A DNA stretch of 13,869 nucleotides from Desulfurococcales archaeon (GCA_015521265.1 WAON01000149.1:1-13869), one strand, 5' to 3'. Counted from the first letter of the stretch, positions 1 to 6,370 are shown. The notes: a model not told the origin generated them from the sequence alone. Translations and numbers: made by a program.

Positions 1-456
1 GTTTATTGGTATGTTGAGGGTTTGTGCTAGGTCTAATGGGCTGAATTCTGCCTGGACGTTTTCCTCGTATGTGAATAGTTTATTGATGTATTCTGCCGGT
101 ACTGTGTAGCTGGTTATCCTTGTCCTTCGAATATTTACTACGTAGTAGGTCCCGCCTACTCGGTATAAGTGTTTATTTATGGTAGCGCAGTAGTCTTGGA
201 AAAATTCCTCGAGTATCTTGGTATAATCTGGTATAACTATTATCTTCTCCCCGCTCTCCATTACTAATCCGTATTTTTTAAGCCACCATATTGCTCTTCG
301 TAGAACCTGTTTCTTCAAGCCAAGGATTTCTTTTAACTCGTCTATTCCAAGCCCGGAGTAGCTATATATATAGTATAGGATTGGTATGAGCCATGGCTTA
401 CGAGTAGCAACGATCACTAATTTCTCCCTAGGCTTTAAACCTATTCTCTCACCCAA
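1..456 (-). CDS. Winged-helix DNA-binding-like protein, hypothetical (C-terminus beyond window edge)
   Basis: An open frame on the minus strand runs from a stop at 483-481 off the left edge, giving at least 152 residues from a TTG at 456-454. A GGGGGAG lies 11 nt before that TTG. A GTG at 417-415 with AGGGAG 6 nt upstream is a good alternative start that would remove 13 residues. Around residues 35-65 the pattern GIDELKEILGLKKQVLRRAI followed by WWLKKYGLV looks like a helix-turn-helix with recognition helix and the start of a wing, as in archaeal winged-helix regulators. The rest (Tyr-rich, RVGGTYYVVNIRRT) resembles no family I recognise. It is divergent from the S-adenosylhomocysteine hydrolase gene and separated from it by about 97 nt. 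A DNA-binding role is inferred from the fold-like pattern only; the target is unknown. That it is a real gene is supported by the 150-codon open frame with uniform archaeal-type codon use. Confidence 0.6.
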   Translation of the reverse strand, partial: MGERIGLKPREKLVIVATRKPWLIPILYYIYSYSGLGIDELKEILGLKKQVLRRAIWWLKKYGLVMESGEKIIVIPDYTKILEEFFQDYCATINKHLYRVGGTYYVVNIRRTRITSYTVPAEYINKLFTYEENVQAEFSPLDLAQTLNIPIN

Positions 457-553
457 ATCACTACACGCTCCCCCGGTTCTCTAGTAATTATTGTTTTTAG
501 CGGCTATGTTTATTTCGTGTATGTGTTATAGTTATGTGTTGAGGCGGTATGTT

Positions 554-1813
554 ATGGTTGAGTATAGGGTTAAGGATTTATCGCTGGCTGATCAGGGGAG
601 GCTTAAGATCGAGTGGGCCGAGCACCACATGCCCGTGCTGATGTATTTCCGTAGAAAATACAGTGAATCAAAACCGTTTAAAGACCTAGTGATCGGGGCA
701 ACTCTACACGTTACTAAGGAGACGGCTGTCCTTGTTAAGGCTTTGAAGGATGCTGGTGCAGAGGTGTATTTGTCGGCTAGTAACCCCTTATCTACCCAGG
801 ATGATGTAGCGGCTGCTCTTGTAGAGTATGGTATTAACGTGTTTGCTTGGCGTGGGCAGAGTAGCGATGAGTACTACTGGTGTATTAAGCGGGTGGCTGA
901 AGCTAAGCCGGATATAGTTCTCGATGACGGTGCAGATCTCCATGCTACACTACATAAAGACTACCCTGAAACTGCCTCTAGGCTTATCGGGGGTACTGAG
1001 GAGACTACGACTGGTGTTATTAGGCTTAAAGCGTTGGAGAAGGATGGATTATTGAAGTATCCGGTTATAGCTGTGAATAACGCGTTTACTAAGCACTTAT
1101 TCGATAATAGGTATGGTACGGGTCAGAGCACTTTCGACGGAATACTCCGGGCGACAAACATACTTATCGCTGGTAAAGTCGTCGTAGTAGCTGGTTATGG
1201 ATGGGTTGGTCGAGGAATAGCTTTGAGGGCTCGAGGGCTTGGTGCTCGCCGGGTTATTGTTACGGAAGTCGACCCTATTAGGGCTTTAGAAGCTGTCTTC
1301 GATGGTTTCGAGGTAATGCCTATGATTGAAGCCGCAGAGGTTGGAGACATATTTGTTACAGCTACTGGGAATAAGGCTGTTATCAGGAGGGAGCATATGG
1401 AGAGGATGAAGGATGGAGCATTACTCGCTAATGCAGGGCATTTCAACGTTGAGGTTTGGATACCCGACTTGGAGGCTTTATCGGTTTCTAAGAGGGTTAT
1501 AAGGCCTAATGTTACCGAGTATAGGTTAAGGGATGGTAGGAGGCTATACTTACTCGCAGAGGGTAGGCTTGTAAACCTTGTAGCAGCTGAGGGTCATCCC
1601 AGCGAGGTAATGGATATGAGTTTTGCAAACCAATTCATGGCTGTTAAGTACCTCTACGATAACCGTGGTAAGCTACCCCCCAAAGTATTCAATCCACCAA
1701 TAGAAATCGACCGCCGCATCGCCGAGCTAAAACTTGAAACAATGGGGATAAAAATAGACAAACTAACACCCGAGCAGAAGAAATACCTAGAATCATGGAG
1801 TCTGGGAACCTAA
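554..1813 (+). CDS. ahcY: S-adenosylhomocysteine hydrolase (adenosylhomocysteinase)
   Basis: Cytosolic NAD-dependent enzyme that splits S-adenosylhomocysteine into adenosine and homocysteine, relieving product inhibition of methyltransferases; some archaeal homologues prefer S-inosylhomocysteine. The 419-residue product matches the usual archaeal length. Visible signatures: HMPVLM near the N-terminus (25-30), SNPLSTQDDVAAAL (76-89), DDGADLH (124-130), EETTTGV (149-155), NNAFTKHLFDNRYGTGQS (175-192, with the catalytic-type Lys180 and Asp184), a Rossmann GYGWVGRG (214-221) that binds NAD, and NAGHFNVEV (293-301). The C-terminal Lys/Tyr tail of eukaryotic enzymes is absent, as is normal in archaea. 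I chose ATG 554 because GAGG ends 9 nt upstream and the protein then begins like other archaeal members. Upstream in-frame TTG 491 and ATG 506 would add an unusual Cys/Tyr-rich leader. A T-run follows the stop. Several methyltransferases in this window would produce its substrate. Confidence 0.96.
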   Translation: MVEYRVKDLSLADQGRLKIEWAEHHMPVLMYFRRKYSESKPFKDLVIGATLHVTKETAVLVKALKDAGAEVYLSASNPLSTQDDVAAALVEYGINVFAWRGQSSDEYYWCIKRVAEAKPDIVLDDGADLHATLHKDYPETASRLIGGTEETTTGVIRLKALEKDGLLKYPVIAVNNAFTKHLFDNRYGTGQSTFDGILRATNILIAGKVVVVAGYGWVGRGIALRARGLGARRVIVTEVDPIRALEAVFDGFEVMPMIEAAEVGDIFVTATGNKAVIRREHMERMKDGALLANAGHFNVEVWIPDLEALSVSKRVIRPNVTEYRLRDGRRLYLLAEGRLVNLVAAEGHPSEVMDMSFANQFMAVKYLYDNRGKLPPKVFNPPIEIDRRIAELKLETMGIKIDKLTPEQKKYLESWSLGT

Positions 1814-1834
1814 CTACTAAGGGATAGATTAGAG

Positions 1835-1841
1835 TCTTTTT
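1835..1841 (+). terminator. Possible T-run terminator after ahcY
   Basis: TCTTTTT lies 21 nt past the ahcY stop and ahead of the tRNA promoter. Archaeal intrinsic termination depends mainly on T-rich stretches in the non-template strand, so this may end the ahcY transcript. No hairpin precedes it. The call rests on position and composition only. Confidence 0.3.
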
Positions 1842-1855
1842 AGTATGGAAAACTA

Positions 1856-1862
1856 CTTATAA
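1856..1862 (+). promoter_or_regulatory. Putative TATA box for the tRNA gene
   Basis: CTTATAA preceded by purine/A-rich GAAAAC, a plausible BRE. With the usual spacing of about 26 nt, transcription would start near 1885 and leave a leader of about 20 nt to be removed by RNase P from the pre-tRNA. A second AT-rich site (1881-1890) lies too close to the tRNA to fit. Confidence 0.35.
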
Positions 1863-1905
1863 CCCCCAATTCAGAATTCATAAAGATATAGAGATAAACC
1901 CTAAA

Positions 1906-1979
1906 GGGCCCGTAGCTCAGCCAGGTAGAGCGCCGGGCTCATAACCCGGTGGTCGGGGGTTCGAATCCCCCCGGGCCCA
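1906..1979 (+). tRNA. tRNA with CAU anticodon (elongator Met or Ile2)
   Basis: A complete cloverleaf can be folded by eye: acceptor stem 1906-1912 with 1972-1978 (7 pairs), D stem 1915-1918 with 1928-1931, anticodon stem 1933-1937 with 1945-1949, 7-nt loop with CAT at 1940-1942, T stem 1955-1959 with 1967-1971, T loop TTCGAAT, discriminator A1979. The CCA end is not encoded and there is no intron at position 37/38. The CAU anticodon allows initiator Met, elongator Met or the AUA-reading Ile2 (agmatidine-modified). Archaeal initiators normally begin A1:U72, whereas this one begins G1:C72, arguing against initiator, although the anticodon stem does carry the three G:C pairs typical of initiators. 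The GGGCC acceptor start is common in archaeal isoleucine tRNAs, so Ile2 is a real option. Confidence 0.95.
1955..1967 (+). repeat. 13-nt direct repeat, copy 1 (tRNA T-arm)
   Basis: GGGGGTTCGAATC forms the T stem and loop of the CAU tRNA. An identical copy lies 190 nt downstream at 2145-2157 inside the nuclease-like gene. Flanking bases differ, so the match does not extend. Confidence 0.6.
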
Positions 1980-2013
1980 TGAATCCTTAACCAACGTGTA
2001 GGGATGAAAGTCT

Positions 2014-2844
2014 TTGCATTCTCAAAGAGTTTTCCCAGCACAGTTCTGGACTCTTTTCCTTAATCGATACCGCAATGCTATAGGTAGTTTGAAGACTTAT
2101 GAGTGTACTTCTCCCTATTTATTATCGGATATTGTTAGAGAGTTGGGGGTTCGAATCGGGAAGGCTCCAGATTATATATCAATTACTTCATTATCAAAAC
2201 TACCCTTACCGCTTAAAAACAATAACCTCTACCCAGTAAGGCTTGGACAAGGTAGAAGTAGAGGAGCTCGATTCATTATATGCCGGGCTTCTAGCGGTTA
2301 TCGCAATGAAGTCTTTACAGCTTCAGAGCTTCTTGATCGGGAGCCTGATATTATACTTCCCTTTAACCCCAATATTTGGGATTTATTATCAAGGATAAGC
2401 GGGGAATCTTTAGCTGCATCTGCGGCTTTAAGAACCATTAATCTTGTTTATAATGCAAACTATGTAATCCCCCAGTATAGAAGCGCCAACAGCATATTCC
2501 GATTCAAAGTATCCCCGCATTCAACATCTTACGAGTATTCGGGCCAGGTTGAGGTTGATTCTGTAGTATTTAGTGGTAGTAAGGATTCATTTGTGGTTGA
2601 GGCTAAGAAGTTGTATAGGCGTGATGATGGAGTTTTTAAGTTTCAAATAGGCTTCTCTATGCAGACTATTTCGGAGCATCTAGGTATTCCTGTTCGCGGA
2701 GTAATTGCTGCTAAGATAAAGATGGGGGTTGAGGATATTATACGGGTTGCATTTTTAGAACCCATGTCTACGCCGGGTAGGGATATTGTAATTAATAATT
2801 TACGTATAGGTTATCTAGCCGGTGTTAAGAAAACCGCTTTTTAG
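2014..2844 (+). CDS. Hypothetical protein with PD-(D/E)xK-nuclease-like motif
   Basis: I do not recognise this 276-residue protein by family. Its C-terminal third contains GQVEVDSVVF followed by FVVEAKK, placing Asp182, Glu196 and Lys198 in the D-x(13)-ExK pattern typical of the PD-(D/E)xK nuclease superfamily (restriction endonucleases, resolvases and relatives). The acidic residues sit on strand-like hydrophobic stretches, as expected. A helix rich in Gln/Ser and a further hydrophobic strand follow. The N-terminal half has no recognisable domain. The TTG start at 2014 is forced: an in-frame stop lies at 2005-2007, and GGGATGA lies 6-7 nt upstream as a Shine-Dalgarno-like site. The gene lies 34 nt downstream of a tRNA and is convergent with trxB (4-nt gap). 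An exact 13-nt copy of the tRNA T-arm occurs inside it at 2145-2157. Nuclease activity is inference from the motif; a partner methyltransferase could be the C5 enzyme at 5391-6368. Confidence 0.7.
   Translation: MHSQRVFPAQFWTLFLNRYRNAIGSLKTYECTSPYLLSDIVRELGVRIGKAPDYISITSLSKLPLPLKNNNLYPVRLGQGRSRGARFIICRASSGYRNEVFTASELLDREPDIILPFNPNIWDLLSRISGESLAASAALRTINLVYNANYVIPQYRSANSIFRFKVSPHSTSYEYSGQVEVDSVVFSGSKDSFVVEAKKLYRRDDGVFKFQIGFSMQTISEHLGIPVRGVIAAKIKMGVEDIIRVAFLEPMSTPGRDIVINNLRIGYLAGVKKTAF
2145..2157 (+). repeat. 13-nt direct repeat, copy 2 (inside the nuclease-like CDS)
   Basis: An exact copy of the T-arm sequence at 1955-1967, here read as codons for Leu-Gly-Val-Arg-Ile (residues 44-48). It is too short to be a full attachment site, and the acceptor-stem half of the tRNA is not repeated. 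Confidence 0.6.
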
Positions 2845-2848
2845 GAAT

Positions 2849-3853
2849 TTATTTACTCGTAACTTGTAGTATGTATTTAAAGGCTGCATCGGCAGCTTTT
2901 GCGCCTTCAGCGGCGGCTGTTATGATTTGTTCGAACCTGTACTTGCATGGTCCTCCTGCGGCGTCTCCTGCTACATATATTCCCGGTAGATTTGTTGATT
3001 GGTCTGGTCCTACTTTAGCATATCCCCTCTCGTCGAGTTCTACACCGATCTTCTCGAGGAATTCCCTTGGTGGGACAAGCCCTATTTCTACGAATACTCC
3101 GTCTACTGGTATGATCTTCTCCTCCCCTGTAACCCTGTTTTTCACTCTAATTGCTTCAACCCTGTTATTACCCATGATCTCCGTTATTACACTATTCAAT
3201 ACAAACTCTATATTGGGCGTTTTCCTAGCCCTATCAACGTATACCTTGAAAGCTCGGAACTGGTCTCTTCGATGAATTATTATGACTTTTGATGCTAGTG
3301 TTGCTAGGTAGAGTGCTGATGTTAGAGCAGAGTTTCCTCCTCCTACAACAACAACTTTCTTCCCGCGGAATAATGGGCCGTCGCATGTTGCACAGTATGA
3401 TACTCCCCTACCAGCTAATCGCTCCTCTCCGGGCACGTTTAACCGTCTCTTCTCACTACCAGTAGCTATGATCACCGTGTAGCCGCAGAAGTCTCCATGT
3501 ACTCTAGTCTTAACACACCATTTATCACCGCTCTTCTTAACATCTACGGCTTCATCAATAATTATTGGGACATTATATTTCCGAACGTGTTTAACGAACC
3601 TGTCTACTAGTTCGTTACCCGGTATTTCCGGTAGCCCCGGGTAGTCGTCTACTATTGGAGCCTCTGTTACGAGTCCTCCTACAAGCTTAGTTATAATAAC
3701 CGGGTTCAACTGGTACCGGGCAGCGTATAATCCAGCTGTTAAACCAGCCGGTCCACCACCAATAATCACTACATCATACTCTTTCTTCCTAGGAACCACG
3801 TGCTGTATCTGGGTAAGCCTAAAACTACCGCCAAACCCTGCTTTCAACGACAT
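2849..3853 (-). CDS. trxB: Thioredoxin reductase (NAD(P)H, FAD)
   Basis: Cytosolic flavoprotein disulfide reductase that passes electrons from NAD(P)H through FAD to a redox-active disulfide and then to thioredoxin or a glutaredoxin-like protein. The 334 residues show the low-molecular-weight TrxB layout: FAD-binding GGGPAG (32-37), the active-site pair Cys154-Ala-Thr-Cys157 followed by Asp-Gly, the NAD(P)-binding GGGNSA (171-176), HRRDQFRA (194-201), which in bacterial enzymes contacts the NADPH 2'-phosphate, and the terminal GIYVAGDAAGG with the following Gln/Ala-rich FAD contact. A 24-residue stretch precedes the Rossmann strand, somewhat longer than in bacteria but seen in crenarchaeal members. 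The ATG at 3853 lies about 25 nt from a TATA-like element, so the mRNA may be leaderless. It is convergent with the upstream nuclease-like gene and divergent from the aldo/keto reductase, another NAD(P)H-linked redox enzyme. Confidence 0.95.
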   Translation of the reverse strand: MSLKAGFGGSFRLTQIQHVVPRKKEYDVVIIGGGPAGLTAGLYAARYQLNPVIITKLVGGLVTEAPIVDDYPGLPEIPGNELVDRFVKHVRKYNVPIIIDEAVDVKKSGDKWCVKTRVHGDFCGYTVIIATGSEKRRLNVPGEERLAGRGVSYCATCDGPLFRGKKVVVVGGGNSALTSALYLATLASKVIIIHRRDQFRAFKVYVDRARKTPNIEFVLNSVITEIMGNNRVEAIRVKNRVTGEEKIIPVDGVFVEIGLVPPREFLEKIGVELDERGYAKVGPDQSTNLPGIYVAGDAAGGPCKYRFEQIITAAAEGAKAADAAFKYILQVTSK

Positions 3854-3873
3854 CTCATCATCACTTCCCTTAC

Positions 3874-3881
3874 TCTATATC
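3874..3881 (-). promoter_or_regulatory. Putative TATA box for trxB
   Basis: On the minus strand this reads GATATAGA. Its centre is about 25 nt upstream of the trxB ATG at 3853, which would put the transcription start at or next to the start codon and imply a leaderless or nearly leaderless mRNA. Position-based call. Confidence 0.35.
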
Positions 3882-3918
3882 ACCCATTCATGGATGGATT
3901 ACATTAAGGGTTTATTAC

Positions 3919-3927
3919 TTATACTTA
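3919..3927 (+). promoter_or_regulatory. Putative TATA box for the aldo/keto reductase
   Basis: TTATACTTA-type sequence in an AT-rich stretch. Its centre (about 3923) lies 26 nt before ATG 3949, so transcription probably begins near 3949. That leaves either a leaderless start at 3949 or a 39-nt leader carrying the Shine-Dalgarno site used for ATG 3988. Confidence 0.4.
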
Positions 3928-3976
3928 AAGATTAAAGTTAACATAGTTATGAACACGCCCACACCCCTTAATCATC

Positions 3977-3981
3977 GGGGG
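3977..3981 (+). promoter_or_regulatory. Shine-Dalgarno site deciding the aldo/keto reductase start
   Basis: GGGGG lies 6 nt before ATG 3988. This favours that start over the in-frame ATGs at 3949 and 3982, and the resulting N-terminus (MEYTRLG) is the normal family start. Confidence 0.5.
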
Positions 3982-3987
3982 ATGTAT

Positions 3988-4950
3988 ATGGAGTATACGC
4001 GCCTAGGCAGAGATGGACCCCGCATATCCAGGATCGGGCTTGGAACATGGCAGTATAGTGAAGCATGGGGTTTGGTAGAGTATAATAAGGCTAAAGAGGT
4101 TATCAGGGAAGCTCTTGATAATGGGATAAACTTCTTTGATACTGCTATGGTTTATGGTAGGGGTATGAGTGAGGAGTTTCTTGGAAGGGCTCTAAGGGAG
4201 CTTGGTGTTAAGAGGGAGGAGGTAGTTATTGCTACGAAGATCCCTGGTGATTTCCTCTCACCTCATGATGTCTTTAAGAGTGTTGATCGATCATTGAAAA
4301 GGCTCGGCGTAGACTATATCGACCTCCTACAACTACATTGGCCACCCTGCTGGCACAACCATGTTACGTGTAAGTATATGAGGGCTTTGGAGAGACTAGT
4401 GCATCTGGGTAAAGTGCGTTATTTAGGGGTTAGTAATTACCCTATAGCCTTGATCGAGGAGGCCAGGTCATGTCTATCAACTATAGACTTCGCTAGTATG
4501 CAGTATAGGTATAATATTGTTGAGAGGCAGGCTGAGGAGGAGCTGATACCATATGCGGAGAAGAATGGTTTCACTTTCCTCCCATGGAGCCCCTTGGCTA
4601 AGGGTGCGGTTACTGGTAAATATACACCGGATAACCTGCCTGAGTTCCAGGATGTTAGGCGCGGCGACCCAGTATTCCACCCGGTGAACTTCGAGAAGGT
4701 TTGGAGGGTTGTTAAAATATTGAAGGAGGTTGGTGAAAAGTATGGTAAGACTCCTGCTCAGGTAGCATTGAACTGGATGGTAATGTATAGTAGCTGGATA
4801 GTGCCTATACCGGGTGCTAAGAAGCCCGAGCAAGTTAGGGATAATGCTGGTAGTGTCGGTTGGAGGATGAACTATGAGGATTGGCGTAGGATCGACGAGG
4901 TATCTAGGAATATCGTTATCGAGTATTCTACTTGGTACGTGTACAGCTAG
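3988..4950 (+). CDS. Aldo/keto reductase
   Basis: NAD(P)H-dependent oxidoreductase of the aldo/keto reductase superfamily, acting on aldehydes or ketones in the cytosol; the physiological substrate cannot be read from sequence. The 320-residue product starts with MEYTRLG and IGLGTW and shows the complete catalytic tetrad: Asp51 and Tyr56 in FDTAMVYG, Lys84 in ATKI, and His117 in LLQLHWP. The signature LGVSN (147-151), the beta-strand WSPLAKG and a C-terminal VPIPGAKKPEQVRDN, which binds the cofactor phosphate in the family, follow in order. The overall type resembles the YajO/Tas-like and voltage-channel-beta-like groups of microbial reductases. ATG 3988 was chosen because of GGGGG 6 nt upstream; ATG 3949 would add 13 residues and would fit a leaderless mRNA. 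The gene is divergent from trxB and converges with a 6-nt gap on the SpoU-like gene. Confidence 0.93.
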   Translation: MEYTRLGRDGPRISRIGLGTWQYSEAWGLVEYNKAKEVIREALDNGINFFDTAMVYGRGMSEEFLGRALRELGVKREEVVIATKIPGDFLSPHDVFKSVDRSLKRLGVDYIDLLQLHWPPCWHNHVTCKYMRALERLVHLGKVRYLGVSNYPIALIEEARSCLSTIDFASMQYRYNIVERQAEEELIPYAEKNGFTFLPWSPLAKGAVTGKYTPDNLPEFQDVRRGDPVFHPVNFEKVWRVVKILKEVGEKYGKTPAQVALNWMVMYSSWIVPIPGAKKPEQVRDNAGSVGWRMNYEDWRRIDEVSRNIVIEYSTWYVYS

Positions 4951-4956
4951 AATAAA

Positions 4957-5385
4957 CTAGGCTTTACTACATCTACGATAGAGTATTATCCCGGCTAAGA
5001 CACTGCCCGGTAATCCGGGTGGAACACCTATTATAGATGCTTTTTTCACATTAACCGTTTCGTCCTTACCAGGCTCCATTTCACCGCCGGGCAGTACTAT
5101 TGCTGTATCAGTGCTTAGCTCAGCCGGGTCTAGAGATACGCCTCTACCGCTAATATAGTAGGTTTTAGATGGTTTAAAGATCTCTACTAAGTCGTTGATA
5201 CTCGGTAGTACTATGAGTGGTTTTCCAAGCTTATATGATAGCTTATAGGCTTCGGGAACACCGATCTGTGCCGCGGCACCAACGGGCCTAATTATGACTG
5301 GCGTTGCTTCACCAAAGTTATAAACTGTTCTCACAAAATCCATAATTCTTTGAACACTCGAGGAACCGTAGAGACCGATATACAT
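4957..5385 (-). CDS. Small SpoU/SPOUT-like RNA methylase family protein (COG4080-like)
   Basis: The 142-residue product resembles a small archaeal family annotated as SpoU-class RNA methylase-like, and in some genomes confusingly as 'RecB-family nuclease'. Matching stretches are SSSVQRIMDF near the N-terminus, VGAAAQIGVPEAYKLSYKLG (35-54), and the C-terminal VLPGGEMEPGKDE and GVPPGLPG (120-127), which sit where SPOUT enzymes form the knotted cofactor pocket. There is no nuclease signature. The role is unknown; an RNA methylase-like function is inferred from remote similarity. GAGGTG ending 8 nt before ATG 5385 supports that start. A GTG at 5394 would add three residues and overlap the preceding stop codon. 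It is the last gene of the minus-strand operon and the second SPOUT-type protein in it, after Trm56. It converges on the aldo/keto reductase. Confidence 0.72.
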   Translation of the reverse strand: MYIGLYGSSSVQRIMDFVRTVYNFGEATPVIIRPVGAAAQIGVPEAYKLSYKLGKPLIVLPSINDLVEIFKPSKTYYISGRGVSLDPAELSTDTAIVLPGGEMEPGKDETVNVKKASIIGVPPGLPGSVLAGIILYRRCSKA

Positions 5386-5390
5386 TTCAC

Positions 5391-6368
5391 TCACACCTCT
5401 CCACTATCCATTTTATCTATTAGGAATAAAGCTATAGCCTTAGCTAGGGGGACGGGGACTGCTTCGCCGACCTGATTGTATTGCTCATCCCTCCCCCCAT
5501 AGAATACGAATTGATCCGGGAAACCCATGAGCCTAGCTTGTTCGCGGACGGTTAGAAACCTATTCTCCCATGGATGAATAAATCTCGAGCTACCCAGCAC
5601 GGTCGGCGCGATCTTGTCTGGATCGAGCCTTATAAGGTTTGGAAGCCTCCTACCATGAGCCCCTTCGTAATATATCATTGCCTCACCCCATCTTAGCCTA
5701 GACGCCCTCTTCAATTTACGTAGAGGTAAAGGTGGTGGGGGTTCGTGGTTTGGAGGGAAGTCTCCGGGTGGGGGAAGGTCTTCGAGGACTTCCCTTACGG
5801 TTAGCTTGTGCTTGTAGGGTTTCGGGTTGATTTTAACATTTGATATAAATACTCTCAATCTATGACTCGGTGTATCATAGTCTTCAGCTCGAAGCTTATT
5901 GAAATATATTCTCCGGTAACCAGCACGTTTAAACTCTATGATTAAAGCATTTTTTAATCCATCATCCATGATAGCTGGTACATTTTCCATTACAAATACG
6001 CGGGGTTTTAACCCTGAAATTATCCTTATAAAGTGTAGGGTTAACTGTCCCATAGGATCACTATATAATCGATCGATAGGGTTTTTCCTCCTCCTAGGAT
6101 TAGCACCTGTAAAAGGTTCGCATGGAGGACTTCCAATAACTACGTCGTATGAATCCCTACCGATAACGCTTAGTATATCCTCGATAGTAACGTGTTTAAT
6201 ATCTTCCATTAAATAGAGTGAATAGGGGAAATTCGCTGTATAGCTAAGAGCGGCTGGGCGGAAATTATCGATTCCTAGAATAGACTTGAACCTCCCGGTT
6301 AGTGTGAAGCCTTCGGCAAACCCTCCTGCACCGGAGAATAAGTCTATGAACCTATATATTTGTTTCAA
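5391..6368 (-). CDS. DNA (cytosine-5-)-methyltransferase
   Basis: Transfers a methyl group from S-adenosylmethionine to carbon 5 of cytosine in DNA. The 325 residues contain the family motifs in order: I (FIDLFSGAGGFAEGF, 7-21), IV with the catalytic Cys83 in GSPPCEPF (79-86), VI (ENVPAI, 128-133), VIII (SHRLRVFI, 168-175), IX (LTVREQARLMGFPDQF, 272-287) and X (QVGEAVPVPLAKAIA, 299-313, Glu replacing the usual Asn). The span between VIII and IX, the target-recognition part, is short (about 95 residues) and includes a proline-rich run (199-215). The CFT motif of tRNA-methylating Dnmt2 is absent. The TTG start at 6368 is 2 nt after the tfe stop and no other start is available, so expression should follow tfe. 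No restriction gene is adjacent; the D...ExK protein at 2014-2844 is a possible distant partner. Target sequence unknown. Confidence 0.93.
   Translation of the reverse strand: MKQIYRFIDLFSGAGGFAEGFTLTGRFKSILGIDNFRPAALSYTANFPYSLYLMEDIKHVTIEDILSVIGRDSYDVVIGSPPCEPFTGANPRRRKNPIDRLYSDPMGQLTLHFIRIISGLKPRVFVMENVPAIMDDGLKNALIIEFKRAGYRRIYFNKLRAEDYDTPSHRLRVFISNVKINPKPYKHKLTVREVLEDLPPPGDFPPNHEPPPPLPLRKLKRASRLRWGEAMIYYEGAHGRRLPNLIRLDPDKIAPTVLGSSRFIHPWENRFLTVREQARLMGFPDQFVFYGGRDEQYNQVGEAVPVPLAKAIALFLIDKMDSGEV
5394..5399 (-). promoter_or_regulatory. Shine-Dalgarno site for the SpoU-like gene
   Basis: GAGGTG on the minus strand, 8 nt before ATG 5385. It directly abuts the alternative GTG, too close to serve it, so the ATG is preferred. 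It lies inside the end of the methyltransferase gene, consistent with translational coupling. Confidence 0.5.
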
Positions 6369-6370
6369 GA

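Noticed and set aside
1906..2844. An integrated element bounded by tRNA att sites
   Set aside because: Only 13 nt of the T-arm repeat, the acceptor end is not duplicated, and no integrase gene lies in the window; kept only as a curiosity.
2845..2848. Missing terminator between the nuclease-like gene and trxB
   Set aside because: The 4-nt convergent gap is too small to hold one; the transcripts probably overlap, which is common in compact archaeal genomes.
2871..3292. Open frames on the plus strand opposite trxB
   Set aside because: Shadows of the trxB coding strand: thioredoxin reductase motifs are intact on the minus strand, and the plus-strand translations show no domain or plausible ribosome-binding site.
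3854..3870. Possible C-box (GTGATGATGA) of a C/D-box RNA upstream of trxB
   Set aside because: No matching D box (CTGA) or C'/D' pair at suitable spacing was found downstream on the minus strand.
4957..5385. RecB-family nuclease
   Set aside because: No PD-(D/E)xK or other nuclease residues are visible; the motifs fit the SpoU-like family better.
5391..6368. A Dnmt2-type tRNA cytosine methyltransferase
   Set aside because: The CFT motif of Dnmt2 between motifs VIII and IX is absent, while the ordinary DNA C5 motif order is complete.
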